A DNA stretch of 64,000 nucleotides. Source: CAWCXF01 sp963799455 (GTDB taxonomy: Bacteria; Pseudomonadota; Alphaproteobacteria; Rhodobacterales; Rhodobacteraceae). Made by a program: the position numbers and the translations under genes. The notes beneath the pieces are model-generated. The model was not told the DNA's origin and ran no database searches. It saw only the letters and a program-made list of their open reading frames with translations. Shown piece by piece: positions 27,675-36,117 of this stretch. Where the stretch lies: NCBI GenBank assembly GCA_963799455.1, contig CAWCXF010000008.1:1612001-1676000 (forward strand). The letters are read 5' to 3'. Each line of letters opens with the position of its first letter. Positions within the stretch are counted from its first letter, which is position 1.

Positions 27675-27953
27675 ATGACGCGATCCGTCTGGAAGGGGCC
27701 GTTCGTCGACGCCCACGTGCTCAAGAAGGCCGAGCGCACCCGCGAGTCGGGACGCAACGAGGTGATCCGCATCTGGTCGCGCCGCTCGACCATCCTGCCC
27801 CAGTTCGTGGGGCTGACCTTCGGCGTCTACAACGGCAAGAAGCACATCCCCGTGAACGTGACCGAGGACATGATCGGCCAGAAGTTCGGGGAGTACTCTC
27901 CGACGCGGACCTACTACGGGCACGCGGCCGACAAGAAGGCGAAGCGGAGGTAG
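27675..27953 (+). CDS. rpsS: 30S ribosomal protein S19
   Basis: 92 residues of the 30S head. Opens MTRSVWKGPFVDAHVLKK and includes SRRSTILPQFVGLTFGVYNG, both signature. It lies two bases after rplB and two before rplV, so the three are likely translated together. Confidence 0.97.
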   Translation: MTRSVWKGPFVDAHVLKKAERTRESGRNEVIRIWSRRSTILPQFVGLTFGVYNGKKHIPVNVTEDMIGQKFGEYSPTRTYYGHAADKKAKRR

Positions 27954-27955
27954 TC

Positions 27956-28336
27956 ATGGCCAAGGAGAAGAACCCCCGCCGCGTGGCCGACAACGAGGCC
28001 ATGGCCAAGGCGCGCATGCTCAAGACGAGCCCGCAGAAGCTCAACCTCGTCGCCGCGATGATCCGCGGCAAGAAGGTGGGCCATGCGCTCAACGACCTCG
28101 CCTTCTCCAAGCGTCGGATCTCGGAGGACGTGCGCAAGTGCCTCCAGTCGGCGATCGCCAACGCCGAGAACAACCACAACCTCGACGTGGACGAGCTGGT
28201 CGTCGCCGAGGCCTATGTCGGCAAGAACCTGACGCTGAAGCGCGGCCGGCCGCGCGGGCGCGGGCGCTTCGGCAAGATCGTCAAGCCCTTCGCCGAGATC
28301 ACGATCCTGGTTCGACAAGTGGAGGAGGCCGCCTGA
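27956..28336 (+). CDS. rplV: 50S ribosomal protein L22
   Basis: 126 residues; its beta-hairpin lines the exit tunnel. The N-terminal KTSPQKLNLVAAMIRGKKV and the C-terminal RPRGRGRFGKIVKPFAEITI hairpin region are intact, with no insertion at the macrolide-sensitive loop by eye. Its stop overlaps the rpsC ATG (TGATG). Confidence 0.97.
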   Translation: MAKEKNPRRVADNEAMAKARMLKTSPQKLNLVAAMIRGKKVGHALNDLAFSKRRISEDVRKCLQSAIANAENNHNLDVDELVVAEAYVGKNLTLKRGRPRGRGRFGKIVKPFAEITILVRQVEEAA

Positions 28337-29049
28337 TGGGTCACAAGGTCAACCCGATCGGCATGCGCCTCCAGGTCAACCGGACCTGGGACTCGCGCTG
28401 GTACGCCGACACGAAGGACTACGGGAACCTGCTCCTGGAGGATCTGGCGATCCGGGACTTCATCCACCGCGAAGCGAAGCAGGCCGGGGTCTCGAAGGTC
28501 ATCATCGAGCGCCCGCACCGCAAGTGCCGCGTGACGGTGCACGCCGCGCGGCCCGGCGTCATCATCGGCAAGAAGGGCGCGGACATCGACGCGCTGCGCC
28601 GCAAGCTCGCCGCCATGACCAAGAGCGAGCTGCACCTCAACATCGTCGAGATCCGCAAGCCCGAGCTCGACGCGCGGCTGGTGGCCGAGAGCATCGCGCA
28701 GCAGCTCGAGCGGCGCGTGTCGTTCCGCCGCGCGATGAAGCGCGCGGTGCAGAACGCGATGCGAATGGGCTCGCTCGGCATCCGCGTCAACGTCGCGGGG
28801 CGCCTGGGCGGCTCGGAGATCGCGCGCACCGAATGGTACCGCGAGGGCCGCGTGCCGCTGCACACGCTGCGCGCGGACATCGACTACGCCATGGTCGAGG
28901 CCAAGACCCCCTACGGGATCATCGGCATCAAGGTGTGGATCTTCAAAGGCGAGATCCTCGAGCACGACCCGTCGGCTCACGACCGCCGCCAGGAGGAGCT
29001 GCAGCAGGGCCCCGCGCCCCGAGGGCTACGAAGGGATAGGGACCGCTGA
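28336..29049 (+). CDS. rpsC: 30S ribosomal protein S3
   Basis: 237 residues at the mRNA entry tunnel. The KH-domain GKKGADIDALRRKL motif is near residue 77 and the C-terminal domain contains NVAGRLGGSEIARTEWYREG. The Arg-rich tail is somewhat diverged but of ordinary length. Starts by TGATG overlap with rplV and ends by TGATG overlap with rplP. Confidence 0.97.
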   Translation: MGHKVNPIGMRLQVNRTWDSRWYADTKDYGNLLLEDLAIRDFIHREAKQAGVSKVIIERPHRKCRVTVHAARPGVIIGKKGADIDALRRKLAAMTKSELHLNIVEIRKPELDARLVAESIAQQLERRVSFRRAMKRAVQNAMRMGSLGIRVNVAGRLGGSEIARTEWYREGRVPLHTLRADIDYAMVEAKTPYGIIGIKVWIFKGEILEHDPSAHDRRQEELQQGPAPRGLRRDRDR

Positions 29050-29462
29050 TGCTACAGCCGAAGCGCACCAAGTACCGCAAGCAGCACAAGGGCCGCATCC
29101 ACGGCGAGGCGAAGGGCGGCTCGACGCTGGCCTTCGGCTCCTACGGGCTGAAGGCGGCGGAGCCCGAGCGCGTCACCGCGCGCCAGATCGAGGCGGCGCG
29201 GCGCGCGATGACGCGCCACATGAAGCGCCAGGGGCGGGTCTGGATCCGCATCTTCCCCGACGTGCCGGTCAGCTCGAAGCCCACCGAGGTCCGGATGGGC
29301 AAGGGCAAGGGATCGGTCGATTTCTGGGCCGCGAAGGTCAAGCCCGGACGGGTGATGTTCGAGCTTGACGGCGTCAGCGACGCGATCGCGCGTGAGGCGC
29401 TCCGCCTGGCGGCGATGAAGCTGCCCATCAAGACGCGCACGATCCAGCGCGAGGACTGGTAG
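29049..29462 (+). CDS. rplP: 50S ribosomal protein L16
   Basis: 137 residues near the A-site tRNA elbow. The opening MLQPKRTKYRKQHKGR and MGKGKGSVDFWAAKVKPGR are diagnostic. The arginine hydroxylated in some bacteria lies in the MTRHMKRQGRVWIR region. A 199-base gap before rpmC holds a tandem pair of CGGGGGTTGCAAAGG-like units at about 29531-29560. Confidence 0.97.
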   Translation: MLQPKRTKYRKQHKGRIHGEAKGGSTLAFGSYGLKAAEPERVTARQIEAARRAMTRHMKRQGRVWIRIFPDVPVSSKPTEVRMGKGKGSVDFWAAKVKPGRVMFELDGVSDAIAREALRLAAMKLPIKTRTIQREDW

Positions 29463-29661
29463 GCGCGGGCGGCGTCCCGGCCGCCGATCCCGCTCGCCGC
29501 CCGGCTCGGCGCGGGGCCCCGGCAAGCGATCGGGGGTTGCAAAGGCGGGGGTTGCAAAGGCAGGGCGCTCCGGGTAGCGGGGCGCCTTCGTGAACGAACT
29601 CCACCGGACCAGCCGTGACCCGGCGACGGGGCGGCCCGGTGATGTCGGAAAGGACCCGGCG

Positions 29662-29892
29662 ATGGACGCCAAGGAACTCAGGGGCAAGACCCCCGACCAG
29701 CTGCGCGAGGCGCTCGTGGGCTTGAAGAAGGAGGCCTTCAACCTGCGCTTCCAGCAGGCCACGAGCCAGCTCGACAACACCGCGCGGATGCGCTCGGTGC
29801 GTCGTGACGTGGCGCGGGTGAGGACGATCCTGAACGAGAAGGCGCGAGGCGCGGCGGACGCCGCGGCCGGGGCCGAGACGGTGGAGGGCTGA
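29662..29892 (+). CDS. rpmC: 50S ribosomal protein L29
   Basis: A 76-residue two-helix protein at the tunnel exit. The core reads ELRGKTPDQLREALVGLKKE and LRFQQATSQLDN. The ATG at 29662 is preceded by GGAAAGGA at 29648-29655. The frame is open upstream to 29590, but that stretch has no L29 homology. An Ala-rich tail follows residue 66. rpsQ starts one base after the stop. Confidence 0.94.
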   Translation: MDAKELRGKTPDQLREALVGLKKEAFNLRFQQATSQLDNTARMRSVRRDVARVRTILNEKARGAADAAAGAETVEG

Positions 29893-29893
29893 C

Positions 29894-30145
29894 ATGCCGA
29901 GGCGGATCCTCTCCGGGACGGTGACGAGCGACAAGAACGAGCAGACCGTGACGGTGCTGGTCGAGCGCCGCTACGCCCACCCGCTGCTGAAGAAGACCGT
30001 GCGCGCGACCAAGAAGTACCGCGCCCACGACCCCGACAACACGTTCAAGCCCGGCGACGCCGTCCGCATCCGCGAATGCGCGCCGATCTCGAAGACCAAG
30101 CGCTGGGAGGTGATCACGGCGGAGGCCGACGCGGCCGAGACCTGA
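29894..30145 (+). CDS. rpsQ: 30S ribosomal protein S17
   Basis: 83 residues, an OB-fold 16S rRNA binding protein. MPRRILSGTVTSDKNEQTV and the C-terminal VRIRECAPISKTKRWEV are the family motifs. Directly follows rpmC; rplN starts 58 bases later with GGGAGAGA upstream. Confidence 0.96.
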   Translation: MPRRILSGTVTSDKNEQTVTVLVERRYAHPLLKKTVRATKKYRAHDPDNTFKPGDAVRIRECAPISKTKRWEVITAEADAAET

Positions 30146-30203
30146 TCCACCCCCTGGCTCCGCGAAACCCTGAGGCCGCGTCCTCAAAGGTCGGGAGAGA
30201 CCG

Positions 30204-30572
30204 ATGATCCAGATGCAGACCAACCTCGATGTCGCCGACAACTCCGGCGCGCGCCGGGTGCAGTGTATCAAGGTGCTCGGCGGCTCGAAGCGCAAGTACG
30301 CCACCGTCGGGGACGTGATCGTCGTCTCCGTCAAGGAGGCGATCCCGCGCGGGCGCGTCAAGAAGGGCGACGTGCGCAAGGCCGTCGTGGTGCGCACCGC
30401 CAAGGAGGTCCGCCGCGAGGACGGGACCGCCATCCGCTTCGACCGCAACGCCGCCGTGATCCTCAACAACGCGGGCGACCCCGTGGGCACGCGCATCTTC
30501 GGCCCCGTGGTGCGCGAGCTGCGCTCGAAGAACTACATGAAGATCATCTCGCTGGCGCCGGAGGTGCTCTGA
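30204..30572 (+). CDS. rplN: 50S ribosomal protein L14
   Basis: 122 residues at the subunit interface. MIQMQTNLDVADNSGARRV and VRTAKEVRREDGTAIRFDRN are the classical blocks. First gene of the spc group. The stop overlaps the rplX ATG (TGATG). Confidence 0.98.
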   Translation: MIQMQTNLDVADNSGARRVQCIKVLGGSKRKYATVGDVIVVSVKEAIPRGRVKKGDVRKAVVVRTAKEVRREDGTAIRFDRNAAVILNNAGDPVGTRIFGPVVRELRSKNYMKIISLAPEVL

Positions 30573-30877
30573 TGGCCGCCAAGCTCAAGAAGGGCGACCA
30601 GGTGATCGTGCTGGCCGGCCGCGACCGCGGCAAGACGGGCGAGATCACCTCCGTCGATCCGAAGTCCGGCCGCGCCGTCGTGGACGGCATCAACATGGCG
30701 ATCCGCCACACCAAGCAGTCGCAGTCCGAGCGCGGCGGCCGGATCCCGCGGCCCCAGCCGATCGACCTGTCGAACCTCGCGCTGGCCGACTCGAGCGGCA
30801 AGCCCACCCGCGTGGGCTTCCGCTTCGAGGACGGCAAGAAGGTGCGCTTCGCCAAGACGACGGGGGAGACGGTCTGA
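30572..30877 (+). CDS. rplX: 50S ribosomal protein L24
   Basis: 101 residues with an N-terminal KOW motif (LKKGDQVIVLAGRDRGKTGE). Assembly initiator of the large subunit. Overlaps rplN at its start and rplE at its stop, each as TGATG. Confidence 0.96.
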   Translation: MAAKLKKGDQVIVLAGRDRGKTGEITSVDPKSGRAVVDGINMAIRHTKQSQSERGGRIPRPQPIDLSNLALADSSGKPTRVGFRFEDGKKVRFAKTTGETV

Positions 30878-31452
30878 TGCTCGACGCCACGGCCTACGTC
30901 CCGCGCCTCAAGGCGCACTACCGCGAGACGGTCAAGCCCGCGCTCAAGGAGGAGTTCGGCTACCGCAACGACATGATGATCCCGCGGCTGGAGAAGATCG
31001 TGCTCAACATGGGCGTCGGCGAGGCGGTGCGCGACGCCAAGAAGGTGCGCTCCGCCGAGGCCGAGCTGACGCTGATCGCGGGCCAGAAGGCGGTGACGAC
31101 CAAGGCCAAGAAGTCGATCGCGGGCTTCCGGGTGCGCGAGGAGATGCCGCTCGGCGTCAAGGTCACGCTGAGGGCCGACCGGATGTACGAGTTCCTCGAC
31201 CGGCTGGTGACGATCGCCCTGCCGCGGGTGCGCGACTTCCGCGGGCTCAAGGCCACCTCCTTCGACGGGCGGGGCAACTACGCGATGGGGCTGCGCGAGC
31301 ACATCGTCTTCCCCGAGGTCGACTACGACAAGGTGGACGAGATCCGCGGCATGGACATCATCATCGCCACCACCGCCCAGACCGACGCCGAGGCGCGCTC
31401 GCTGCTGCGCCACTTCAACATGCCCTTCGCGGGCCAGACCGGGAGCGCCTGA
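30877..31452 (+). CDS. rplE: 50S ribosomal protein L5
   Basis: 191 residues; binds 5S rRNA. Opening helix ARLKAHYRETV-like (LKAHYRETVKPAL), IVLNMGVGEAVRDAK near residue 43 and GQKAVTTKAKKSIAGFR are intact. TGATG overlap with rplX. rpsN follows four bases after the stop. Confidence 0.97.
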   Translation: MLDATAYVPRLKAHYRETVKPALKEEFGYRNDMMIPRLEKIVLNMGVGEAVRDAKKVRSAEAELTLIAGQKAVTTKAKKSIAGFRVREEMPLGVKVTLRADRMYEFLDRLVTIALPRVRDFRGLKATSFDGRGNYAMGLREHIVFPEVDYDKVDEIRGMDIIIATTAQTDAEARSLLRHFNMPFAGQTGSA

Positions 31453-31456
31453 GCCC

Positions 31457-31762
31457 ATGGCCAAGAAAGCGATGATCGAGCGCGAGAAGAAGCGCGAGCG
31501 CCTGGTGGCGCAGTATGCGGCCCGGCGCGAGGCCCTCAAGGCCGTGGCCAACGACGAGGCCCAGCCGCGCGAGGAGCGATTCAAGGCGCGCCTCAAGCTC
31601 GCCAAGCTGCCGCGCAACTCCAGCGCCACGCGGCTCCACAACCGCTGCCAGCTCACGGGCCGGCCGCGCGGCTACTACCGCAAGCTGAAGATCAACCGGA
31701 TCGCGCTGCGCGATCTCGGGTCCGCCGGGCAGATCCCCGGCATGGTCAAGTCGAGCTGGTGA
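31457..31762 (+). CDS. rpsN: 30S ribosomal protein S14
   Basis: 101 residues, the long zinc-free form: the region LPRNSSATRLHNRCQLTGRP has a single cysteine and no CxxC pair. RGYYRKLKINRIALRDLG ends the fold. It lies between rplE and rpsH as usual. Confidence 0.97.
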   Translation: MAKKAMIEREKKRERLVAQYAARREALKAVANDEAQPREERFKARLKLAKLPRNSSATRLHNRCQLTGRPRGYYRKLKINRIALRDLGSAGQIPGMVKSSW

Positions 31763-31772
31763 GGGGGCTGCG

Positions 31773-32165
31773 ATGAACGATCCTCTGGGCGACATGCTCA
31801 CCCGCATCCGCAACGCGCAGCTGCGCGGCAAGTCCGCCGTCGAGACGCCGGCCTCGAAGGTCCGCGCATGGGTCTTGGACGTGCTCCAGGACCAGGGCTA
31901 CATCCGCGGCTACGAGCGCACCTCCGACCAGCGCGGCCATCCGGCGATCCGGATCGAGCTGAAGTACCACGAGGGCGTGCCGGTCATCCGCGAGCTCAAG
32001 CGGGTCTCGAAGCCGGGCCGGCGCGTCTACATGGCCGCGCGCGACCTGCCGCAGATCCGCTCGGGCTTCGGCGTGTCGATCGTCTCGACGCCGCGCGGCG
32101 TGATGTCGGACGCCGACGCGCGCCAGGCGAACGTCGGCGGCGAAGTGCTCTGCACCGTCTTCTGA
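31773..32165 (+). CDS. rpsH: 30S ribosomal protein S8
   Basis: 130 residues; in E. coli it represses the spc operon. Opens MNDPLGDMLTRIRNAQLRGK and ends with ARQANVGGEVLCTVF; the STPRGVMSD signature is present near residue 107. Eleven bases separate it from rplF, whose start follows a GAGGAGG site. Confidence 0.97.
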   Translation: MNDPLGDMLTRIRNAQLRGKSAVETPASKVRAWVLDVLQDQGYIRGYERTSDQRGHPAIRIELKYHEGVPVIRELKRVSKPGRRVYMAARDLPQIRSGFGVSIVSTPRGVMSDADARQANVGGEVLCTVF

Positions 32166-32175
32166 GGAGGGGGCC

Positions 32176-32709
32176 ATGTCTCGCATCGGAAAGAAGCCCG
32201 TCGAGCTGCCCTCGGGCGTCACGGCACAGCTGTCGGGCCAGACCCTGGAGGTCAAGGGGCCGCGCGGCACGCGCAGCTTCACGGCGACCGACGACGTGTC
32301 GATCGACGTGGACGAGCGGGAGATCACCGTGCGCCCGCGGGGGCTGTCGAAGCGCGCGCGCCAGCAATGGGGCCTGAGCCGGACGATGGTCGCCAACTGC
32401 GTCCAGGGCGTCACCGCGGGCTTTCGCAAGGAGCTCGAGATCCAGGGCGTCGGCTACCGCGCGCAGATGCAGGGCAACGCCCTGCGGCTCAACCTCGGCT
32501 ACTCGCACGACGTGGAGTTCGCGGTTCCCGCCGGCGTGACCGTCACCGCGCCCAAGGTCACGCAGATCGTGGTCGAGGGCTCGGACCAGCAGCAGGTCGG
32601 CCAGGTCGCCGCCAACATCCGCGAGTGGCGCCCGCCCGAGCCCTACAAGGGCAAAGGCATCCGCTACGCGGGCGAGCAGATCTTCCGCAAGGAAGGGAAG
32701 AAGAAGTAG
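32176..32709 (+). CDS. rplF: 50S ribosomal protein L6
   Basis: 177 residues in two similar domains. MSRIGKKPVELPSGV opens the first, and RPPEPYKGKGIRYAGE closes the second, the L6 signature. GAGGAGGGGG precedes the ATG. rplR begins two bases after the stop. Confidence 0.97.
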   Translation: MSRIGKKPVELPSGVTAQLSGQTLEVKGPRGTRSFTATDDVSIDVDEREITVRPRGLSKRARQQWGLSRTMVANCVQGVTAGFRKELEIQGVGYRAQMQGNALRLNLGYSHDVEFAVPAGVTVTAPKVTQIVVEGSDQQQVGQVAANIREWRPPEPYKGKGIRYAGEQIFRKEGKKK

Positions 32710-32711
32710 CC

Positions 32712-33068
32712 ATGGCCAACTCGAAGAGAGACCTGTTCCTGCGCCGCCGCATGCGCGTGCGCTCGAAGCTGCGCAAGCTGGCGGGGGACCGCCCGCGCCT
32801 GAGCGTCCACCGCAGCTCCAAGAACATCTCCGTCCAGCTCATCGACGACCGGGCGGGGCGCACGCTGGCCTCCGCCTCGACGCTCGAGAAGGATCTCGGC
32901 CTGGTCGGGCGCAACACCGTCGAGGCGGCCTCCGAGATCGGTCGGACCATCGCCGAGCGCGCGCGCGCGGCCGGGGTCGAGGAGGCGTTCTTCGACCGCG
33001 GCGGGTTCCTGTATCACGGCCGGGTCAAGGCCCTGGCCGACGCCGCCCGAGAGGGCGGCCTGAAGATT
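32712..33068 (+). CDS. rplR: 50S ribosomal protein L18, stop codon missing
   Basis: L18 carries 5S rRNA with L5. The 119-residue L18 fold is complete: FLRRRMRVRSKLRKLAGD, RPRLSVHRSSKNISVQLIDD and the ending DRGGFLYHGRVKALADAARE then GGLKI. Codon 120 is CGA at 33069-33071, one base from TGA, where family length predicts the stop. The frame therefore continues through the rpsE start region and joins the S5 body in frame, ending at 33692 (326 residues). L18 and S5 belong to different subunits, so a working fusion is implausible; error or mutation is likely. Confidence 0.88.
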
Positions 33069-33081
33069 CGAGGAGAGGCGA

Positions 33082-33692
33082 ATGGCAAGGGAACCGAACG
33101 CGGCGGCGGCGGCGGCGGCGGCGGGGAGCGCCGCGGTCGCCGCGACCGCGACGAGAGCCCCGAGTTCGCCGACCGCCTGGTCGCGATCAACCGGGTGTCG
33201 AAGACGGTGAAGGGCGGCAAGCGCTTCGGCTTCGCGGCGCTCGTCGTCGTGGGCGACCAGAAGGGCCGCGTCGGCTTCGGCAAGGGCAAGGCCAAGGAGG
33301 TGCCCGAGGCGATCCGCAAGGCCACCGAGCAGGCCAAGCGCGGCATGATCCGCGTGCCGCTGCGCGAGGGCCGCACGCTGCACCACGACATGGAGGGGCG
33401 CCACGGCGCCGGCCGCGTCGTCATGCGCACCGCGCCCCACGGCACCGGCATCATCGCCGGCGGGCCGATGCGCGCCGTGTTCGAGATGCTCGGCATCCAG
33501 GACGTGGTGGCCAAGTCGCTGGGCTCGCAAAACCCCTACAACATGATCCGCGCGACGCTCGACGGGCTGAGGAAGGAGTCCTCGCCCCGGATGGTCGCGC
33601 AGCGCCGCGGCAAGAAGGTGGCCGACATCCTGCCGCGCCACGACGCGGGGCCTGCGCCCGAGGTCGCAGAGCTCGTGCCGGAGGGCGCCTGA
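33082..33692 (+). CDS. rpsE: 30S ribosomal protein S5, frameshifted near its start
   Basis: S5 acts in decoding accuracy at the mRNA entry. GGAGAGGCGA precedes the ATG at 33082, and the first codons give MAREPN, as expected. After 33099 one base is missing (CGAAC-GCGG for CGAACCGCGG), and the rest lies in another frame. That frame holds the S5 double-stranded RNA domain (LVAINRVSKTVKGGKRFGF) and the C-terminal domain with GTGIIAGGPMRAVFEMLGI. Restored, it would be 203 residues. A GGC repeat just after the shift codes for eight glycines and is a likely site for miscounted bases. Confidence 0.87.
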
Positions 33693-33693
33693 C

Positions 33694-33879
33694 ATGGCCA
33701 CCATCGTCGTCCGCCAGGTGGGCTCGCCGATCCGGCGTCCGAAGATCCAGCGCCAGACCCTGATCGGGCTGGGGCTCAACAAGATGCACCGCACGCGCGA
33801 GCTCGAGGACACGCCCTCGGTGCGCGGGATGGTGAACGCGATCCCCCATCTGGTGGAGATCGTCGAGGAGCGCCCGTAA
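33694..33879 (+). CDS. rpmD: 50S ribosomal protein L30
   Basis: 61 residues. IVVRQVGSPIRRPKIQRQTL then GLGLNKMHRTRELEDTPSV are the L30 signature. It starts one base after rpsE. A perfect 12-base hairpin follows the stop at 33889-33917. Confidence 0.96.
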   Translation: MATIVVRQVGSPIRRPKIQRQTLIGLGLNKMHRTRELEDTPSVRGMVNAIPHLVEIVEERP

Positions 33880-33888
33880 GGCGCTCCT

Positions 33889-33917
33889 CGAGGCCCCGGA
33901 CCCGGTCCGGGGCCTCG
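33889..33917 (+). terminator. Strong hairpin between rpmD and rplO
   Basis: A perfect 12-base stem (33889-33900 with 33906-33917) with loop CCCGG. No T-run follows, and the operon continues with rplO, so attenuation, mRNA protection or a REP-like repeat are all possible. Confidence 0.5.
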
Positions 33918-34020
33918 AAGGCACCGGGCGAGCGGACCCGGTCCGGCCGCGCCCGAGACATCGACAGGCCGTGGTCCCCCGCTTCGCTCGGCGGGGCGCA
34001 TCCGGCGACAGGAGAGCGAC

Positions 34021-34515
34021 ATGAAGCTGCACGAGCTGAGTGACAACCCCGGCGCCACCCATCGCCGCAAGCGCGTCGGCCGCGGCCCGGGCTCGGGCAC
34101 CGGCAAGATGGGCGGGCGCGGGATCAAGGGCCAGAAGAGCCGCTCCGGCGTGGCCATCAAGGGCTACGAGGGCGGCCAGATGCCGCTCTACCAGCGCCTG
34201 CCCAAGCGCGGCTTCAACAAGCCCAATCGCAAGGAGTACGCGGTCGTCAACCTCGACCGGGTCCAGGCCTTCGTGGACGCGGGCAAGCTCGACGCGGGCG
34301 CCGAGATCGACGAGGCCGCGCTGGTGGCCTCGGGCCTGGTGCGCCGGGTGCGCGACGGCGTTCGGGTGCTGGGCCGCGGCGGGATCACCGCGGCCCTGAC
34401 GCTGCGGGTCACGGGCGCCTCGGCCGGGGCGGTCCGGGCCGTCGAGGCGGCAGGCGGCAGCATGACGCTGGCGGCGGGCGCCGCGCCCGCCGAGGAGCCC
34501 GCCCCCGCGGGCTGA
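34021..34515 (+). CDS. rplO: 50S ribosomal protein L15
   Basis: 164 residues. The N-terminal KRVGRGPGSGTGKMGGRGIK then GQKSRSG glycine-rich region and QMPLYQRLPKRGFNKPNRKE are typical. The Ala/Pro-rich tail after residue 150 is unremarkable. Gene spacing to secY is 180 bases. Confidence 0.97.
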   Translation: MKLHELSDNPGATHRRKRVGRGPGSGTGKMGGRGIKGQKSRSGVAIKGYEGGQMPLYQRLPKRGFNKPNRKEYAVVNLDRVQAFVDAGKLDAGAEIDEAALVASGLVRRVRDGVRVLGRGGITAALTLRVTGASAGAVRAVEAAGGSMTLAAGAAPAEEPAPAG

Positions 34516-34695
34516 GGCGCGGACGAAGGGCCGGCCCGCCTCGGGGGACGGCCGCGCCTCGCAGCCTGCGCGGGGGCTGCGCAAGCGATCACGGGCGCGC
34601 GCGCGCCTCACTCAAAACTTGTGGGGCGCCGCCGCGCCCCTTAAGTCTTCGGCCGAGTGCGTGAGCGCGGCCGCGACCGACCCGGGGGGGACCAG
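34516..34695 (+). promoter_or_regulatory. rplO-secY spacer with a weak promoter-like site
   Basis: 180 bases. TTGTGG at 34619-34624 and TAAGTC at 34642-34647 are 17 bases apart; neither hexamer is strong. The stretch TTAAGTCTTC...GAG resembles CTAAGTCCTTCCCGAG in the rplJ leader at about 6398-6412, so it may be a shared leader element instead. Confidence 0.3.
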
Positions 34696-36117
34696 ATGGC
34701 GTCAGCCGCAGAGCAGATGGCCGCGAACATGAGCTGGGGCGCCTTCGGCAAGGCGACCGAGCTGCGCCAGCGGATCCTCTTCACCTTGGGGCTGCTGATC
34801 GTCTACCGGGTGGGCACCTACATCCCCGTCCCCGGCATCGACGGCGAGCAGCTGCGCGTCTTCATGCAGGACGCGACCGCCGGCATCGGCGGGATGCTGT
34901 CGATGTTCACCGGCGGCGCGCTCGCGCGGATGGGCATCTTCGCGCTCGGCATCATGCCCTACATCAGCGCCTCGATCATCGTGCAGCTGATGACGACCAT
35001 GGTGCCCCAGCTCGAGGGCCTCAAGAAGGAGGGCGAGGCGGGCCGGCGCAAGATCAACCAGTATACGCGCTACGGCACCGTGCTGCTGGCGACGTTCCAG
35101 GCCTACGGGCTCGCCGTCTCTCTGGAGGCGGGCGGGCTCGTGACCGATCCGGGCTGGTTCTTCCGCGCCGCCAGCGTGGTCACGCTGGTGGGCGGCACGA
35201 TGTTCCTGATGTGGCTCGGCGAGCAGATCACCAACCGCGGCATCGGCAACGGCATCTCGCTCATCATCTTCGTGGGCATCATCGCCGAGCTGCCGCGCGC
35301 CATGGCGCAGTTCCTCGAATCGGGCCGGACGGGCGCGATCTCGACCGGCGTCATCCTGGCGGTGCTGGTGATGATCGTCGCGGTGCTGGCCTTCGTGGTG
35401 TTCATGGAGCGCGCGCTGCGCAAGATCCACATCCAGTATCCGCGCCGCCAGGTCGGCATGAAGGTCTATGACGGCGGCTCGTCGCACCTGCCGGTCAAGG
35501 TGAACCCCGCGGGCGTGATCCCGGCGATCTTCGCCTCCTCGCTGCTGCTGCTGCCGACCACGATCGGCACCTTCTCGGGCAACCAGACGGGGCCGGTCAT
35601 GGGCACGCTGCTGGCCTATTTCGGGCCGGGCCAGCCGCTCTACCTGCTGTTCTTCGGCGCGATGGTGGTGTTCTTCACCTACTTCTACACCTTCAACGTC
35701 TCCTTCAAGACCGAGGACGTGGCCGAAAACCTCAAGAACCAGAACGGCTTCGTCCCCGGCATCCGGCCCGGCAAGCGCACCGCCGAGTATCTCGACTACG
35801 TGGTGACGCGGATTCTGGTGCTGGGCTCGGCCTATCTCGCCGCCGTGGTCCTGCTGCCCGAGATCCTGCGCTCGCAGTTCGCCATCCCCTTCTACTTCGG
35901 CGGCACCTCGCTGCTGATCGTGGTCTCGGTCACGATGGACACGATCCAGCAGGTCCAGTCCCACCTGCTGGCGCATCAGTACGAGGGTCTGATCGAGCGC
36001 TCCCAGCTGCGCGGGCGCAAGCGCGGCGCCGCAGGGGCCAAGACGGGGCCCAAGGGCGCGGCCCGCCGGCCCGCGCGCGCCAAGCCCGTTCCGGGCGGCG
36101 GGGGCGCGCGGCGATGA
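34696..36117 (+). CDS. secY: Preprotein translocase subunit SecY
   Basis: 473 residues with ten membrane helices, the protein-conducting channel. ELRQRILFTLGLLIVYRVGT begins helix 1, and the GIMPYISASIIVQLMTT helix 2 region is intact. The C-terminus ends in a basic Arg/Pro/Gly-rich tail. The ATG at 34696 gives MASAAEQMAANMSWG; a GTG-started extension from 34657 is not supported. The stop overlaps the adk start as ATGA. Confidence 0.97.
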   Translation: MASAAEQMAANMSWGAFGKATELRQRILFTLGLLIVYRVGTYIPVPGIDGEQLRVFMQDATAGIGGMLSMFTGGALARMGIFALGIMPYISASIIVQLMTTMVPQLEGLKKEGEAGRRKINQYTRYGTVLLATFQAYGLAVSLEAGGLVTDPGWFFRAASVVTLVGGTMFLMWLGEQITNRGIGNGISLIIFVGIIAELPRAMAQFLESGRTGAISTGVILAVLVMIVAVLAFVVFMERALRKIHIQYPRRQVGMKVYDGGSSHLPVKVNPAGVIPAIFASSLLLLPTTIGTFSGNQTGPVMGTLLAYFGPGQPLYLLFFGAMVVFFTYFYTFNVSFKTEDVAENLKNQNGFVPGIRPGKRTAEYLDYVVTRILVLGSAYLAAVVLLPEILRSQFAIPFYFGGTSLLIVVSVTMDTIQQVQSHLLAHQYEGLIERSQLRGRKRGAAGAKTGPKGAARRPARAKPVPGGGGARR

